From Bermanella sp040371755 (GTDB lineage Bacteria; Pseudomonadota; Gammaproteobacteria; Pseudomonadales; Oceanobacteraceae), in contig NZ_BAABWE010000004.1 in assembly GCF_040371755.1 (NCBI RefSeq), positions 228,518-292,517 of the forward strand: 64,000 nt of DNA, read 5' to 3'. The position numbers and the translations under genes were made by a program. Below are positions 9,744 through 19,329 of this stretch, piece after piece. Under the pieces are notes generated by a model that saw only the letters and a list, made by a program, of their open reading frames with translations, ran no database searches and was not told the DNA's origin. Within the stretch, counting starts at the first letter, position 1. Every line of letters starts with the position of its first letter.

Positions 9744-10874
9744 ATGATAATCCAACCATTTAAAAAGACCGAACCAACAAGTGCTGATCGCCATTTAGTT
9801 GGCTCAGATGCACGAATTTTGCGTAAAATTAAACGCACAATAGCCACTGTTTTACTGTTGGTGGTACTGCATGTTGTCGCTATGATGGGCTTCGAGTCGT
9901 TAACCTTATGGCAGGCAATATGGTTAACTTTGACAACCATTACCACAGTTGGCTATGGGGATTTAAGCGCAAAAACAATGGCAGGACAAATGTCCACCAT
10001 AATATTGATATTCATGGCTGCGATTACGATGGTGACGTTTTTAATTCGAGATTACGTCGATTATCGTATTGCTCGTAATGAGCGCATTCGCTCAGGTTTA
10101 TGGGATTGGAATATGGAAAACCACATACTAATAATTAATGCCCCAAAATATAATGCTGATAAATTCTTTGAGCGATTAGTGACACAAATTCGTGAAGATG
10201 ATGATTATACGGATGTGGGTATATTGCTGTTAAATACCTTGTATACAAGTGGTTTGCCTGCGCAACTGAAAGATTTAGGGGTGCGCCATGTATTGGGAAA
10301 TGGTAATAACGATCACGACCTACTGCGTGCAGAAGCTAAGCGAGCCAAACATATTTTAGTGCTTGCTCAGGATGAGTACCACGCCGACAGTGACAGTATT
10401 AGTTTTGATATTGCTTATCGGTTATCTGAGCAACATCTTGGACATATTACCCTTGTTGAGTGTGTCGAAGATAATAACCGAAAGCGTATGTTCGACTTAG
10501 AAGTGAAATCCATTTTACGCCCAATTCGCTCTTACCCAGAAATATTGGTGCGGGCCATGGATGCTCCTGGCAGTGAAGTTGTGATCGAAGATATGTTCAC
10601 CCGTAAAGATGATCACCCAGAGCGCTACAGCATGTGGCTAGAAGGGGAGTTATGGGCTGATGTTGTATCGGCTATGTTAAGGGCAGGAGTTGGGACACCG
10701 ATGGCCTACATAGATAAAGACGGGCATATTACCGTTCACCCTAGAGGGGATGCACGAGTCTATGCACAATCTGTGATTATCCTCGTTAAAAGTGATGATG
10801 TACCCACCCCAGAAATGGTTCACGATGCATTTCAGCACGCCTTTCAGCAAAAGATTTTAGACGCAGCACAGTAA
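9744..10874 (+). CDS. Two-TM potassium channel with RCK/TrkA-N-like domain
   Basis: A 376-residue inner-membrane channel. Membrane helices lie at about residues 32-50 and 83-102 around a pore loop with the K+ selectivity filter TVGYGD (68-73). From about residue 125 a Rossmann-type RCK region begins (ENHILIINAPKYN), with LKDLGVRHVLGNG and KRAKHILVLAQDE strands. The usual GxGxxG dinucleotide motif after the first strand is replaced by NAPKYN, so NAD(H) binding is doubtful. It is divergent from glnE and ends at a strong bidirectional terminator. Confidence 0.85.
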   Translation: MIIQPFKKTEPTSADRHLVGSDARILRKIKRTIATVLLLVVLHVVAMMGFESLTLWQAIWLTLTTITTVGYGDLSAKTMAGQMSTIILIFMAAITMVTFLIRDYVDYRIARNERIRSGLWDWNMENHILIINAPKYNADKFFERLVTQIREDDDYTDVGILLLNTLYTSGLPAQLKDLGVRHVLGNGNNDHDLLRAEAKRAKHILVLAQDEYHADSDSISFDIAYRLSEQHLGHITLVECVEDNNRKRMFDLEVKSILRPIRSYPEILVRAMDAPGSEVVIEDMFTRKDDHPERYSMWLEGELWADVVSAMLRAGVGTPMAYIDKDGHITVHPRGDARVYAQSVIILVKSDDVPTPEMVHDAFQHAFQQKILDAAQ

Positions 10875-10893
10875 CAAGATAGAACAAATATAA

Positions 10894-10944
10894 ATGCCAA
10901 ATAAAACAGCCAGAGAAATTATTTTGGGCTGTTTTATTTGGCAT
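10894..10944. terminator. Bidirectional terminator between K+ channel and MFS gene
   Basis: A perfect 18-bp inverted repeat (10894-10911 with 10927-10944, beginning ATGCCAAATAAAACAGCC) with a 15-base loop lies between two converging genes. Its A/T-rich arms supply U-rich tails on either strand. Confidence 0.8.
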
Positions 10945-10955
10945 TTATGTATTTA

Positions 10956-12173
10956 TCAGTTGTTAGCTTGCTTTTTTCTTATCCAAATTAATAGAGCTAA
11001 TGTTATGCCACTGGCGGCAATAAAACCTATGACCATAGGAATGACGGTGCCGTTGTATTGCTGGCCTATGTAGGTGCCCACAACAACCGATATCAGCATT
11101 TGAACGGTGCTAATCACCGAAGTTGCCACACCCGCAATGTGTCCTAACGGCTGTACGGCAAGAGCATTGAAATTGCCAAACAAAATGCCAAAGCAGAAAA
11201 ACGTCAACATCATATATAGCATAAAGCTTAAAAGCCCCGGATGGCTTTGGCTGAATTGTGCATATACTAAAAACAAAATAGATGCCGCTAAAATAACCGC
11301 TAGAGCCATTATGCATAGGGTTTGCATGGACATTCGCATGACTAATTTAGAATTGGCAAACGATGAAAAACCAACGGCTAAGGCAAGCACTCCAAAATAC
11401 AGCGAAAATAATTGGCCAGTTTCGTATTGTATTTGCAAAATTTGTTGCGACGAACTGAGATAACCAATAAACGCACCAAACATGATGCCAGCTCCTAACG
11501 TATAGGTGCGGGACTCAGGATGCTTAAGGGTTTCTAACATGCCTAATTTAATTTGTTTAAATGAAAAGGCGATGCGCTTATCTGGGGTTAAGGTTTCCTC
11601 TTGACGCAGGTGTAGCCAAAGGGTAGATACAAGCGCAAACACAAATAATAAAATGAATATCCAATGCCAGTCAGCAAATATTAAAAGTATTTGACCAACA
11701 GAAGGGGCAAGGGCAGGCACCATGATGAATACCATCATCATGAGTGACATAACTTTGGCCATTTCTGGGCCTTCGTATTTATCACGCATAATGGCAATAG
11801 TGACCACCCGTGAAGAGGCCGCGCCAAACCCTTGTAATACTCGACCAAATAACATTTGGTCAAAATCTTGTGCAAAAATTGAAATCAAACAACCGACTAA
11901 AAAAATACCCGTACCAAGGTATATGGCATTCTTTCGGCCAAAAGAATCAGAGATAGGGCCATAAAAGATCATGCCTAGACCCATACCTAGGAAAATCATA
12001 GAGATAACCAACTGGTTATCATTAGGGTTTATAACTGATAAGTCTGCGCCAATTATATTTAACGCCGGAAGCATGGCATCAATGGATAGAGCCACCATGG
12101 ACATAAGGGCGGCCATTAAGCAGATAAATTCTAAACGACTAGGTTGTTTGGCTGTCATGTGGTTTATGTACAT
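10956..12173 (-). CDS. Bcr/CflA-family multidrug MFS transporter
   Basis: A 405-residue, 12-helix major-facilitator exporter. The N-terminal helix with SIDAMLPALNIIGADL and the loop 2-3 motif GPISDSFGRKNAIYLG are typical of the Bcr/CflA drug:H+ antiporters. GFGAASSRVVTIAIMRDKY in helix 4 agrees. A second in-frame ATG five codons later (MTAKQPSR) is also possible, because neither start has a strong ribosome-binding site. It converges with the K+ channel gene. The substrate cannot be told from sequence. Confidence 0.88.
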   Translation of the reverse strand: MYINHMTAKQPSRLEFICLMAALMSMVALSIDAMLPALNIIGADLSVINPNDNQLVISMIFLGMGLGMIFYGPISDSFGRKNAIYLGTGIFLVGCLISIFAQDFDQMLFGRVLQGFGAASSRVVTIAIMRDKYEGPEMAKVMSLMMMVFIMVPALAPSVGQILLIFADWHWIFILLFVFALVSTLWLHLRQEETLTPDKRIAFSFKQIKLGMLETLKHPESRTYTLGAGIMFGAFIGYLSSSQQILQIQYETGQLFSLYFGVLALAVGFSSFANSKLVMRMSMQTLCIMALAVILAASILFLVYAQFSQSHPGLLSFMLYMMLTFFCFGILFGNFNALAVQPLGHIAGVATSVISTVQMLISVVVGTYIGQQYNGTVIPMVIGFIAASGITLALLIWIRKKQANN

Positions 12174-12421
12174 AAAAATAAGGACGCTGAGTAAAGCATA
12201 GTTTGACTGAGTCTGTCAGTGCTGGCTTTAGGATAGTCTATTGCGTAAATATGAGGGCTAGTGGGAAGGCTTATCTTTAGGTTATAAATCTAACTCATAG
12301 GTTGATCAATAAGTAATATTCAAGCCTAAGTGGCTATAAATAGGGAATCCTTACAATCCTTTACACATAAGCCATGGTTTATTCATTGATGCAATGTGGC
12401 GTAAAAAGTATCATTGGGCCC

Positions 12422-12718
12422 ATGAAATCCTATCTATTACAAAAGCTGCGTAAACATAATGCTATGTTTGCATCTGTGCTGACACTGGTTATCTTAATTA
12501 GTGGCAGCTTGCAGTTGGTGCATGATCAGTTATTAGATCACCACCATACGATGGATTGCCCCATGTTTGTGTTGGATGGCAGTGCAGCCACTACTACAGA
12601 CACCACAGAATGCAACGCCACAAAACAAGCCATAGAGCAGCATACTTTTACCCCAGTCTCTTTGGTGTTATCTCAACTTGAAAAACAACAAGCCCGCGCG
12701 CCCCCAACCTCTCTTTAA
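12422..12718 (+). CDS. Small membrane-anchored His/Cys protein, possible zinc chaperone
   Basis: About 98 residues if started at MKSYLLQKLRKHN; an in-frame ATG at 12374 would add 16 residues. It has a basic N-terminus, a hydrophobic segment near residues 14-30, then a short periplasmic tail with DHHHTMDC and another Cys. Such short HHH...C proteins often accompany zinc uptake genes, and the next two genes are a His-rich lipoprotein and a ZnuD-like receptor. I infer a zinc-handling role and have no enzyme motif to support it. Confidence 0.5.
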   Translation: MKSYLLQKLRKHNAMFASVLTLVILISGSLQLVHDQLLDHHHTMDCPMFVLDGSAATTTDTTECNATKQAIEQHTFTPVSLVLSQLEKQQARAPPTSL

Positions 12719-12772
12719 ATCCTATGCATCATTAAATTAAGACGCAGTCTTGTTGTGTCTGTTATTTGAGTT

Positions 12773-12796
12773 CGGCTCGTGAAGACGGGCCGTTTT
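12773..12796 (+). terminator. Terminator or attenuator ahead of the His-rich lipoprotein gene
   Basis: An 8-bp stem CGGCTCGT/ACGGGCCG (one T-G wobble) with a GAAG tetraloop is followed by TTTT. It lies between the small His/Cys gene and the lipoprotein gene and could reduce read-through. Confidence 0.65.
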
Positions 12797-12870
12797 GTAG
12801 TGTCCAATAAATTCATCGGCTGTTGTCAGTTGGACGTTACGTTATATATAAAGATTTAGAGAATTTTAAA

Positions 12871-14121
12871 ATGAAAGTATTTAATCAAAATTTACTATGG
12901 GTAAGCATTGCTACCTTGGCGCTAACTGGTTGTGGAAGTAGTGATGATAGCAACAATGAGATAGATGATGAGCATGAACATGATCATGAAATCTCGATCC
13001 TCGTGTCGCAAGCCAATACCAGTACGTTATCGTTACTTGAAGAAGGCGAGCTGGAAGCATTGGATGATGCAGCTGCAGACAATAGCGCAACCTTAGTGCT
13101 TAGCCAAACTGGTGCTTATAGCGCCGTACTTGCTAGCGACACCGTTAACTTTGTTCATGGCTTACATGAAGATGAGGAAGAGGGTGAACATGAGGAAGAA
13201 GGGCATGAGGAAGGTGAACATGAAGAGGAAGCTCATGTTATTGATTTTTCTCTTACCGCAAGCCAAGTGATCACCACCAATGGTCACTTTTCGATGCTGG
13301 ATTCTGGTAGCTCTGTCTTTGTGGCATATGATGACCTTGAAACCATCACAGATGCCTCTGAAGGTACATCTGATTTGTCTGTGGTGGAAACGTATCCAGC
13401 ACTTATTTTAGATGAAGAGCATGACCTTAAACTGCTTTTTGATGGTGTAGATGCTTTGCTTTATGAAGGTACAACCGAGGAAACCAACTTTACATGTGCT
13501 AACCCAAGTGGTCACGGTCAAACCGGTGAGCTAGTGGTAGTAGCCTGTGAAGCAGGCTCTGTTGCCCTAGTCATCGAAGAAAGCGAAACCGAGCATACCT
13601 TTACAGACTCAGTACTTACGTTAGATGGCACAGGGGCAAACTATCAGTGGCGAGCAAAAGGGGGTGTCATTGTAGGGTATGAACCCAGTACCAGTAACTA
13701 TGCCATCGTAGAATTAGATGAAACAACGGGTGACATTCAATTAGTGACAGGCTCACAAGACGTAACTCATGATTTCTCACAAAATATTTGTGACTTACAA
13801 CTTGATAGTGAATCTCAAGATGTTTTAGCACTGAGTGAAAATGGACATTTTGCAGTACTTAACCACGAAGGCGAAGCCTTAAAAAATATTGTATTAGATG
13901 AATCTAGTGCAACTGAATGTGGTGATTTGATCATGGCGGTCGCTGCTAAAACCGCCATTGTTGTAGATAACAGCGTCCAACAAGGTTATGAAATTGATGT
14001 GGATGACGTCGAGAGTAACCCAAGTGGCTACCACGTCCATGAACGCTTTGATTTAACCGTAAATGATGTGCATAACATGGTTATCTTCCATGAAATAGAA
14101 GAAGGTGAGCATGAGCATTAA
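12871..14121 (+). CDS. Histidine/glutamate-rich lipoprotein, putative zinc-binding
   Basis: A 416-residue lipoprotein. The start at 12871 is chosen because it gives a clean signal peptide ending in the lipobox LALTGC (cysteine near residue 21); an upstream frame start at 12823 would not. Metal-binding clusters are visible at HEHDHE near the N-terminus, a long run of alternating Glu/His near residues 105-125, and EEGEHEH at the end. The rest looks beta-rich, with repeated short strands. It overlaps the start of the TonB receptor gene, so it is probably a surface or periplasmic zinc partner of it (inference). Confidence 0.7.
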   Translation: MKVFNQNLLWVSIATLALTGCGSSDDSNNEIDDEHEHDHEISILVSQANTSTLSLLEEGELEALDDAAADNSATLVLSQTGAYSAVLASDTVNFVHGLHEDEEEGEHEEEGHEEGEHEEEAHVIDFSLTASQVITTNGHFSMLDSGSSVFVAYDDLETITDASEGTSDLSVVETYPALILDEEHDLKLLFDGVDALLYEGTTEETNFTCANPSGHGQTGELVVVACEAGSVALVIEESETEHTFTDSVLTLDGTGANYQWRAKGGVIVGYEPSTSNYAIVELDETTGDIQLVTGSQDVTHDFSQNICDLQLDSESQDVLALSENGHFAVLNHEGEALKNIVLDESSATECGDLIMAVAAKTAIVVDNSVQQGYEIDVDDVESNPSGYHVHERFDLTVNDVHNMVIFHEIEEGEHEH

Positions 14122-16195
14122 TCGATTAATCCATGCCATTTTCTGTGCTTCTATCAGCCTTGTGCTGATAGGAGGCAGTCATGCATTTTCAGAAGAAGTT
14201 GTACTAGAAGAAGTTCGGGTAACGGCATCGGGGCAAGCCTTGAATGACGTAGCCCAACCTATTCAAATTATGAATGAAGATGACATTCATGGGCAAAACG
14301 GCGATACCTTAGGAGATATTCTTTCCAGCTTGCCTGGTATTTCTAACGCCAGCTTTGGTGCCGGTGTCGGGCGACCAGTGATTCGTGGCCTTGGCGGAAA
14401 CCGTGTGAAAATGGCCATTAATGGCACCGATAGCGCCGATGTTTCCGCCATGAGCAGTGATCATGCGCCCATGGTGGATGCAGCCAATGCAAAACAAATA
14501 GAAGTGATCTATGGCCCAAACACCTTGCGCTATGGTAGCAGTGCCATGGGTGGAGTAGTGAACATGGCTGACGCCCGTTTTCATGAATACCCAGCCTTGG
14601 AGCCTTGGCATGGCCACGTTGAAAGTGCGTTTAGTAGTGTTGATGCAGGTACGAAGGTTAAAGCTAGTTTAGATGCCGCTCAGGATCAATGGGTTGTGCA
14701 TTTGGATGGTTTTAATCGCAGCAGTGACAATTTCAAAGCAGGGAATGGCACTACTATTGAAAATACGGCTAGCGATAGCCAAGGTGCTAACCTTGGTGTG
14801 AATTACCTGTCAGACAATGGTAATGCACATGGAATTGCGTTGTCGGTGCTGGATTACGAGTATGGGGTACCTAACCCTGATAATGATCGCGCAAGCGTTA
14901 ACCCAAGCCAAGTTCGTTTAGACGGGCAAAGTATCGTGTATTCCCCCATTAAGGGTATCCAAGAGGTGAAAACCCAATTCACTTATATTGATTACCAACA
15001 TGGGGAGTACTTGGGTGACATCGCTGTGGGTTTGTTTAACAAAACAGCGAGCGAATTCAAAACCACACTTAGTATGCCTAATTTGGGCTTGTGGCAAGCC
15101 AGTTTTGGTGTGCATTGGGCATGGCAGGACTTGCAAGTGTGTCACGACCATGGAGGCTGCACAGCCATTCCGGATTACAGTCAGGTAAGTTGGGACGGTG
15201 CCCAAGGAGTAAACTTAACCAATGGCTTGAACGGAGGTTACTTGTTTGCCCATGATACGCCAATGCCACTAACCCAGACTCAAGATTTAGGCATGTTTTG
15301 GGTAATGGAGCGTGACTGGGCCTTGGGCATTTTAGAGTTAGGGGCCCGTATCGATCAGCGTACTATTGAAGCGGACCCTACATCCATTCGTACATCTTAC
15401 CGTCAAACCGCCAGTTATTATGATGACAAACAATTTAACTCCGCTTCGTTAAGTGCCGCTATGACGTGGCGTTTTGATAAAGACAAACTAGGGGTGAGTG
15501 TTTCTCGCTCACAAAGAGCACCCAGTGCAGATGAGTTGTATTGGAATGGTGATCATCATGCTACGTTCAGTTTTCAATTGGATAACGGGGATCTGGACTT
15601 AGAAACAGCATACAGTGTGGATGTAACGTGGATACAACAAGGGGAGCACTACCAGCTGCAAGGTGCGGTTTATTATTATGACTTCGATGGTTATATTTAT
15701 AATGAGCTTAAAAACTTAGTAGACCCAAATCATGGTGATCCTGTGTACCGACATGAACAGCGAGATGCACGGTTTACTGGTGCCGAATGGCAATTCGATC
15801 ATGAACTAACAGACGATTGGAAGTGGTTTGTACGTGGGGATGTTGTGCAAGCACGACTTAAAGAAGGGGTTAATAAAAACCTGCCACGTATTCCGCCATT
15901 CACCAGTAGTACTGGCTTTAAGTTTGTTCAAACCCACTGGCAAGTATCGGCGGATGTAAAATACTATGCGCAACAGTCGGATGTGGCGGAGAATGAAAGT
16001 AGCAGTGCAGATTATTATGTTGTGAATGCTTATGGGTCTTACGAATTCAGTTTAGATGACCATGAATCCGTGAAACTGTATTTAAAAGCTTACAATATAA
16101 CTGATCAATTTGGTCGTAACCATGTAAGTTACTTAAAGGAATATAGTCCAATTATAGGAAGAAATATCACTATAGGGGCCAATTATTCTTTTTAA
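14111..16195 (+). CDS. TonB-dependent receptor, ZnuD-like
   Basis: About 694 residues with a signal peptide ending near SHAFSEE. The plug domain includes VVLEEVRVTASGQ (TonB-box region), LSSLPGISNASFGAG and VIRGLGGNRVKM. A 22-strand barrel follows, ending in the aromatic residue F. An extracellular loop contains CHDHGGC, reminiscent of the Cys/His zinc-binding loops of meningococcal ZnuD. GAAGAAGG lies 6 bases before ATG 14111; a GTG at 14105 is the alternative. It overlaps the His-rich lipoprotein gene. Zinc is the likeliest substrate, and iron or another metal is not excluded. Confidence 0.8.
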   Translation: MSINRLIHAIFCASISLVLIGGSHAFSEEVVLEEVRVTASGQALNDVAQPIQIMNEDDIHGQNGDTLGDILSSLPGISNASFGAGVGRPVIRGLGGNRVKMAINGTDSADVSAMSSDHAPMVDAANAKQIEVIYGPNTLRYGSSAMGGVVNMADARFHEYPALEPWHGHVESAFSSVDAGTKVKASLDAAQDQWVVHLDGFNRSSDNFKAGNGTTIENTASDSQGANLGVNYLSDNGNAHGIALSVLDYEYGVPNPDNDRASVNPSQVRLDGQSIVYSPIKGIQEVKTQFTYIDYQHGEYLGDIAVGLFNKTASEFKTTLSMPNLGLWQASFGVHWAWQDLQVCHDHGGCTAIPDYSQVSWDGAQGVNLTNGLNGGYLFAHDTPMPLTQTQDLGMFWVMERDWALGILELGARIDQRTIEADPTSIRTSYRQTASYYDDKQFNSASLSAAMTWRFDKDKLGVSVSRSQRAPSADELYWNGDHHATFSFQLDNGDLDLETAYSVDVTWIQQGEHYQLQGAVYYYDFDGYIYNELKNLVDPNHGDPVYRHEQRDARFTGAEWQFDHELTDDWKWFVRGDVVQARLKEGVNKNLPRIPPFTSSTGFKFVQTHWQVSADVKYYAQQSDVAENESSSADYYVVNAYGSYEFSLDDHESVKLYLKAYNITDQFGRNHVSYLKEYSPIIGRNITIGANYSF

Positions 16196-16303
16196 ATAGC
16201 TTACCCCATTTACGGCTTTCTTGATGCAAATCAAGAGCTAGCTTGATATGAGTTTTAGAATGAAGACATAAGGTTTTAAAACTCATAACAGAGGGTTACA
16301 AAA

Positions 16304-16549
16304 ATGCCAATTGAAAATCACAGTTTAGCCAATGAGCTTCCAGAGCATAAAGAACTAATCCACGACTTAAAAATCAACAACATGCATTTCCACCGTTTAT
16401 TTAATGAATATCATGACTTAGATAAAGATATTCATCGTATAGAGCAAGGGGTGGAGAACACATCAGACCAATATCTTGATGGTTTGAAACTGCAACGTTT
16501 GCATCTTAAAGATGAAATGCTTGGAATGCTTAATGCTCTATCTGGCTAA
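16304..16549 (+). CDS. DUF465/YdcH-family small protein
   Basis: An 81-residue helical protein. The pattern HKELIHDLKINNMHFHRLFNEYHDLDKDIHRIE and a later LKLQRLHLKDEM matches the DUF465 (YdcH/SlyX-like) family, which forms antiparallel coiled coils of unknown role. It has its own upstream spacer of about 100 bases and stands alone. Confidence 0.85.
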   Translation: MPIENHSLANELPEHKELIHDLKINNMHFHRLFNEYHDLDKDIHRIEQGVENTSDQYLDGLKLQRLHLKDEMLGMLNALSG

Positions 16550-16613
16550 TACGGTTTTGTAGTAAATGATTCAGGCTCAAAAAATAAAAATAAGAATCGA
16601 GCCTGCTTCTGAT

Positions 16614-17627
16614 TTACGCGTTATTGGCAAGCACTAACGGTGTCAATTGATATTGAATGTTAATATGTTCGTCAGTGTTCAGCGCTTGCAAGGTTTCTAA
16701 CCACAACTTAAAGCCATCGCATTGAATGTGGTTTCTGTATCTGTGACCTATATACACACTGTCTATAACCAAGCCTTTAACACCTACTGACTCATCAACT
16801 AATTTAAAGCCATTTTCTTGTAATAATAACCAATCATCGGATGCTTCATTCTTAATCGGCTGTAAAAATAATGCAGCAGGAATGTGCTTGCTTTCGATTA
16901 AATTTCCAGCCTCCATAAATTGAGCAACAAATGTGTTTTTAGGGCGCTCAAATATAACTTGGGTGTTATCCACTTGCTCAATTTTACCGTTATTTAAGAT
17001 GGCCGTTTTATCCGCAAAATGAAACGCTTCTTGCTTGCTGTGAGTGACAAAAATACAGGTGATTTGCGATTGCTTGAGAATCTCTCTTAGTTCGGCCATT
17101 AGCTTGTATTTAATCTGGCTATCGATATTTGAGAAAGGCTCATCCATTAAGAGTAATTTTGGCCGTTTGGCTAATGCGCGAGCCACAGCGGTTCGTTGTT
17201 GCTGGCCACCGCTTAACTCATGAGGAAAGCGTTCTCCTAGATGGCTTAAATTCACTAGATCCAAGTTTTGTTGAATAGTTGTGTTTCTCGCTTCTTTGTT
17301 TAAAGACTTGAGCGAAAAACCAATATTATCCGCCACGCTCATATGAGGGAACAGGGCGTAATCCTGGAATATAAAACCAATGTCACGCTGTTCCGGTGGC
17401 AGCTCAAAACGGTTATGTTTTAGCACTTGGTCAAATAAATGTATGGTGCCGTGTTTGGCCTCTAATAGTCCAGCCAATGCTTTTAATGCTGTCGTTTTAC
17501 CGCAACCACTTGGACCCAACAAACACAGAATTTCGCCTTGATTGAGGCAGAGGGTAAAATCCTTGAGAATGATTTTACCTTGTAGGTATACGCTTAAGTC
17601 TTCAATATTTAATGCAGGTGAACTCAT
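16614..17627 (-). CDS. fbpC: Ferric iron ABC transporter ATP-binding protein
   Basis: A 337-residue ABC ATPase that powers Fe3+ import. It shows Walker A GPSGCGKT (38-45), Q-loop FIFQDYALFPHMSV, signature LSGGQQQR, Walker B LLLMDEP and the switch His in FVTHSKQEA. A C-terminal TOBE-like regulatory region follows from about residue 240. Its start overlaps the end of the permease gene by 4 bases, showing translational coupling in an fbpBC unit. Confidence 0.9.
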   Translation of the reverse strand: MSSPALNIEDLSVYLQGKIILKDFTLCLNQGEILCLLGPSGCGKTTALKALAGLLEAKHGTIHLFDQVLKHNRFELPPEQRDIGFIFQDYALFPHMSVADNIGFSLKSLNKEARNTTIQQNLDLVNLSHLGERFPHELSGGQQQRTAVARALAKRPKLLLMDEPFSNIDSQIKYKLMAELREILKQSQITCIFVTHSKQEAFHFADKTAILNNGKIEQVDNTQVIFERPKNTFVAQFMEAGNLIESKHIPAALFLQPIKNEASDDWLLLQENGFKLVDESVGVKGLVIDSVYIGHRYRNHIQCDGFKLWLETLQALNTDEHINIQYQLTPLVLANNA

Positions 17628-19255
17628 GGCATCCTCTGGGTGCGACTTAACAAGGCAATGGGTAACAAGCTAACAACAATAATTAATAATGAGGCGAGTG
17701 CCGCGTGTTCAAGTTGATCGTCACTGGCGTGTTGATACACATAAGTCGATAGGGTTTCAAAATCAAATGGACGTAATAACAATGCGGCAGGTAATTCTTT
17801 CACACATTCAATAAACACTAATAAAAAAGCGGCGATCGCCATAGGGCGAATTAATGGAACGTGTATCCAGCGGAACACTTCAAATTTACGCTTGCCTAGT
17901 GTGCTGGCGGCTAAATCTAAATTGGGACTGATTTGTTGATAACTGCTATGCAGGCTGCCATTGGCAATGGCAATAAAACGGATCATAAATGCTAATAATA
18001 AAGCAAAGCCACTACCTGAGAACAATAAACCTAGGCTGTCTTGTCCTGCCCATGTCATTAACTCATGTAGCCCTAAATCCAACGCTCCAAGAGGGATTAA
18101 AATAGCAATGGCCAGTACGGTTCCTGGAATGGCATATCCTAAAGACCCTAAACTGATGGCAACTTGATTAAGTTTAGACGTCGTAAACCTAAGTTGGGCG
18201 TTAAGCAGTAATGCAACCACCATGCAAATTAGCGCCGCTAAAGCGGCCAATACAAAGGTATTTTGGCTGTGGCTGAATAAATCAGCCTGCCAATTTTGCT
18301 TGAAGTAAGTGAAGGCATAATCCACAAGGTGTAAAACCGGAATCACAAACCCCAGTGCTAGAATACTCATACATACTAGCCATATACTCATATTCTTAGT
18401 CCGAGTAACCGGCAAGCGTTGCAGTGGTTGCTGGCCTCTGGGTTCAAATTGTTTTTGGGTTTTACGCTGCTGACGCTCTAAAAAACTCAAACCTAAAATA
18501 AACGCTAAGAGTAAACAAGATAACTTTGCTGCGCCGGACAAGCTGCCATAGACCAGCCAGCTATCATAAATGGCCGTGGTTAACGTGCTGATTGAAAATA
18601 AATGAACGGTACCAAAGTCGGCTAAGGTTTCCATGGCCACCAATGTACAGCCAACCGCTAGAGCAGGGCGTGCCATGGGAAGACGTATGTTAAAAAATAC
18701 TTGTTTAGAGTTGGCACCTAATAAACGGGCAGCATGGTCGAGGTGGTCACTTTGTTTGGCAAATCCAAAGCGCAGCAATAAATAAATATAAGGATATAGT
18801 GCAAGTGCCAGCATTAGGCTGGCACCAGCTAATGATCGAATATCGAAAAACCAATAGTCATCAGGGCTTTGCCAGTCAAACCAGTCCCGTAAAGTGGACT
18901 GTATTGGGCCTGCGTAATCTAAAGTCTTTGTATAAATATAAGCACTGATGTAAGCAGGAATAGCCAGCGGGAAAACCATGGCCCATTGTAAAAAACGGCG
19001 GCCTTTGAATTCATAACGGGCACACCACCAAGCAGGAGCAATGGCAAATAGGCAGGCAAAAATTAATGTTAACGACACTACAGTAAAACTGTTGTAGAGG
19101 TACTGCCAAACAACCGTATCTAATATATTGCTAAACGTATGATCGTTTTCATCAGAACTGAAAAAGCCCTGATAAACCAGAGCGATAATTGGGGTAAATA
19201 ATACCAGTGAAATGCCGAGGGTCAGGCAAGGTAATAATTTTTTAGATTGGGCCAT
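17624..19255 (-). CDS. fbpB: Ferric iron ABC transporter permease
   Basis: A 543-residue inner-membrane protein with about 12 helices, arranged as two fused permease halves as in FbpB/SfuB. Each half carries an EAA-like loop: AARLLGANSKQVFFNIRLPMARPA and AASTLGKRKFEVFRWIHVPLIRP. These contact the ATPase. It overlaps fbpC by 4 bases and is separated from the binding-protein gene by a strong hairpin terminator, so it probably receives less transcription than fbpA. Confidence 0.9.
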   Translation of the reverse strand: MAQSKKLLPCLTLGISLVLFTPIIALVYQGFFSSDENDHTFSNILDTVVWQYLYNSFTVVSLTLIFACLFAIAPAWWCARYEFKGRRFLQWAMVFPLAIPAYISAYIYTKTLDYAGPIQSTLRDWFDWQSPDDYWFFDIRSLAGASLMLALALYPYIYLLLRFGFAKQSDHLDHAARLLGANSKQVFFNIRLPMARPALAVGCTLVAMETLADFGTVHLFSISTLTTAIYDSWLVYGSLSGAAKLSCLLLAFILGLSFLERQQRKTQKQFEPRGQQPLQRLPVTRTKNMSIWLVCMSILALGFVIPVLHLVDYAFTYFKQNWQADLFSHSQNTFVLAALAALICMVVALLLNAQLRFTTSKLNQVAISLGSLGYAIPGTVLAIAILIPLGALDLGLHELMTWAGQDSLGLLFSGSGFALLLAFMIRFIAIANGSLHSSYQQISPNLDLAASTLGKRKFEVFRWIHVPLIRPMAIAAFLLVFIECVKELPAALLLRPFDFETLSTYVYQHASDDQLEHAALASLLIIVVSLLPIALLSRTQRMP

Positions 19256-19287
19256 GGCGGCGATTATAAAGCAATGAACTTAAAGAT

Positions 19288-19320
19288 AAAAAAACATCTG
19301 CACAATTGATTGTGCAGATG
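19288..19320 (-). terminator. Partial terminator between fbpA and fbpB
   Basis: A perfect 12-bp stem CATCTGCACAAT/ATTGTGCAGATG with a 2-base centre (19295-19320) is followed on the minus strand by seven T. It lies 10 bases after the fbpA stop and upstream of fbpB. It would favour high binding-protein expression over the permease and ATPase. Confidence 0.88.
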
Positions 19321-19329
19321 TGAGCTGTT

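Noticed and set aside
12290..12870. A Zur box upstream of the zinc-like genes
   Set aside because: Only weak GTTATA-like half sites were found (near 12280 and 12841). Spacing and symmetry do not match the known consensus well enough to annotate.
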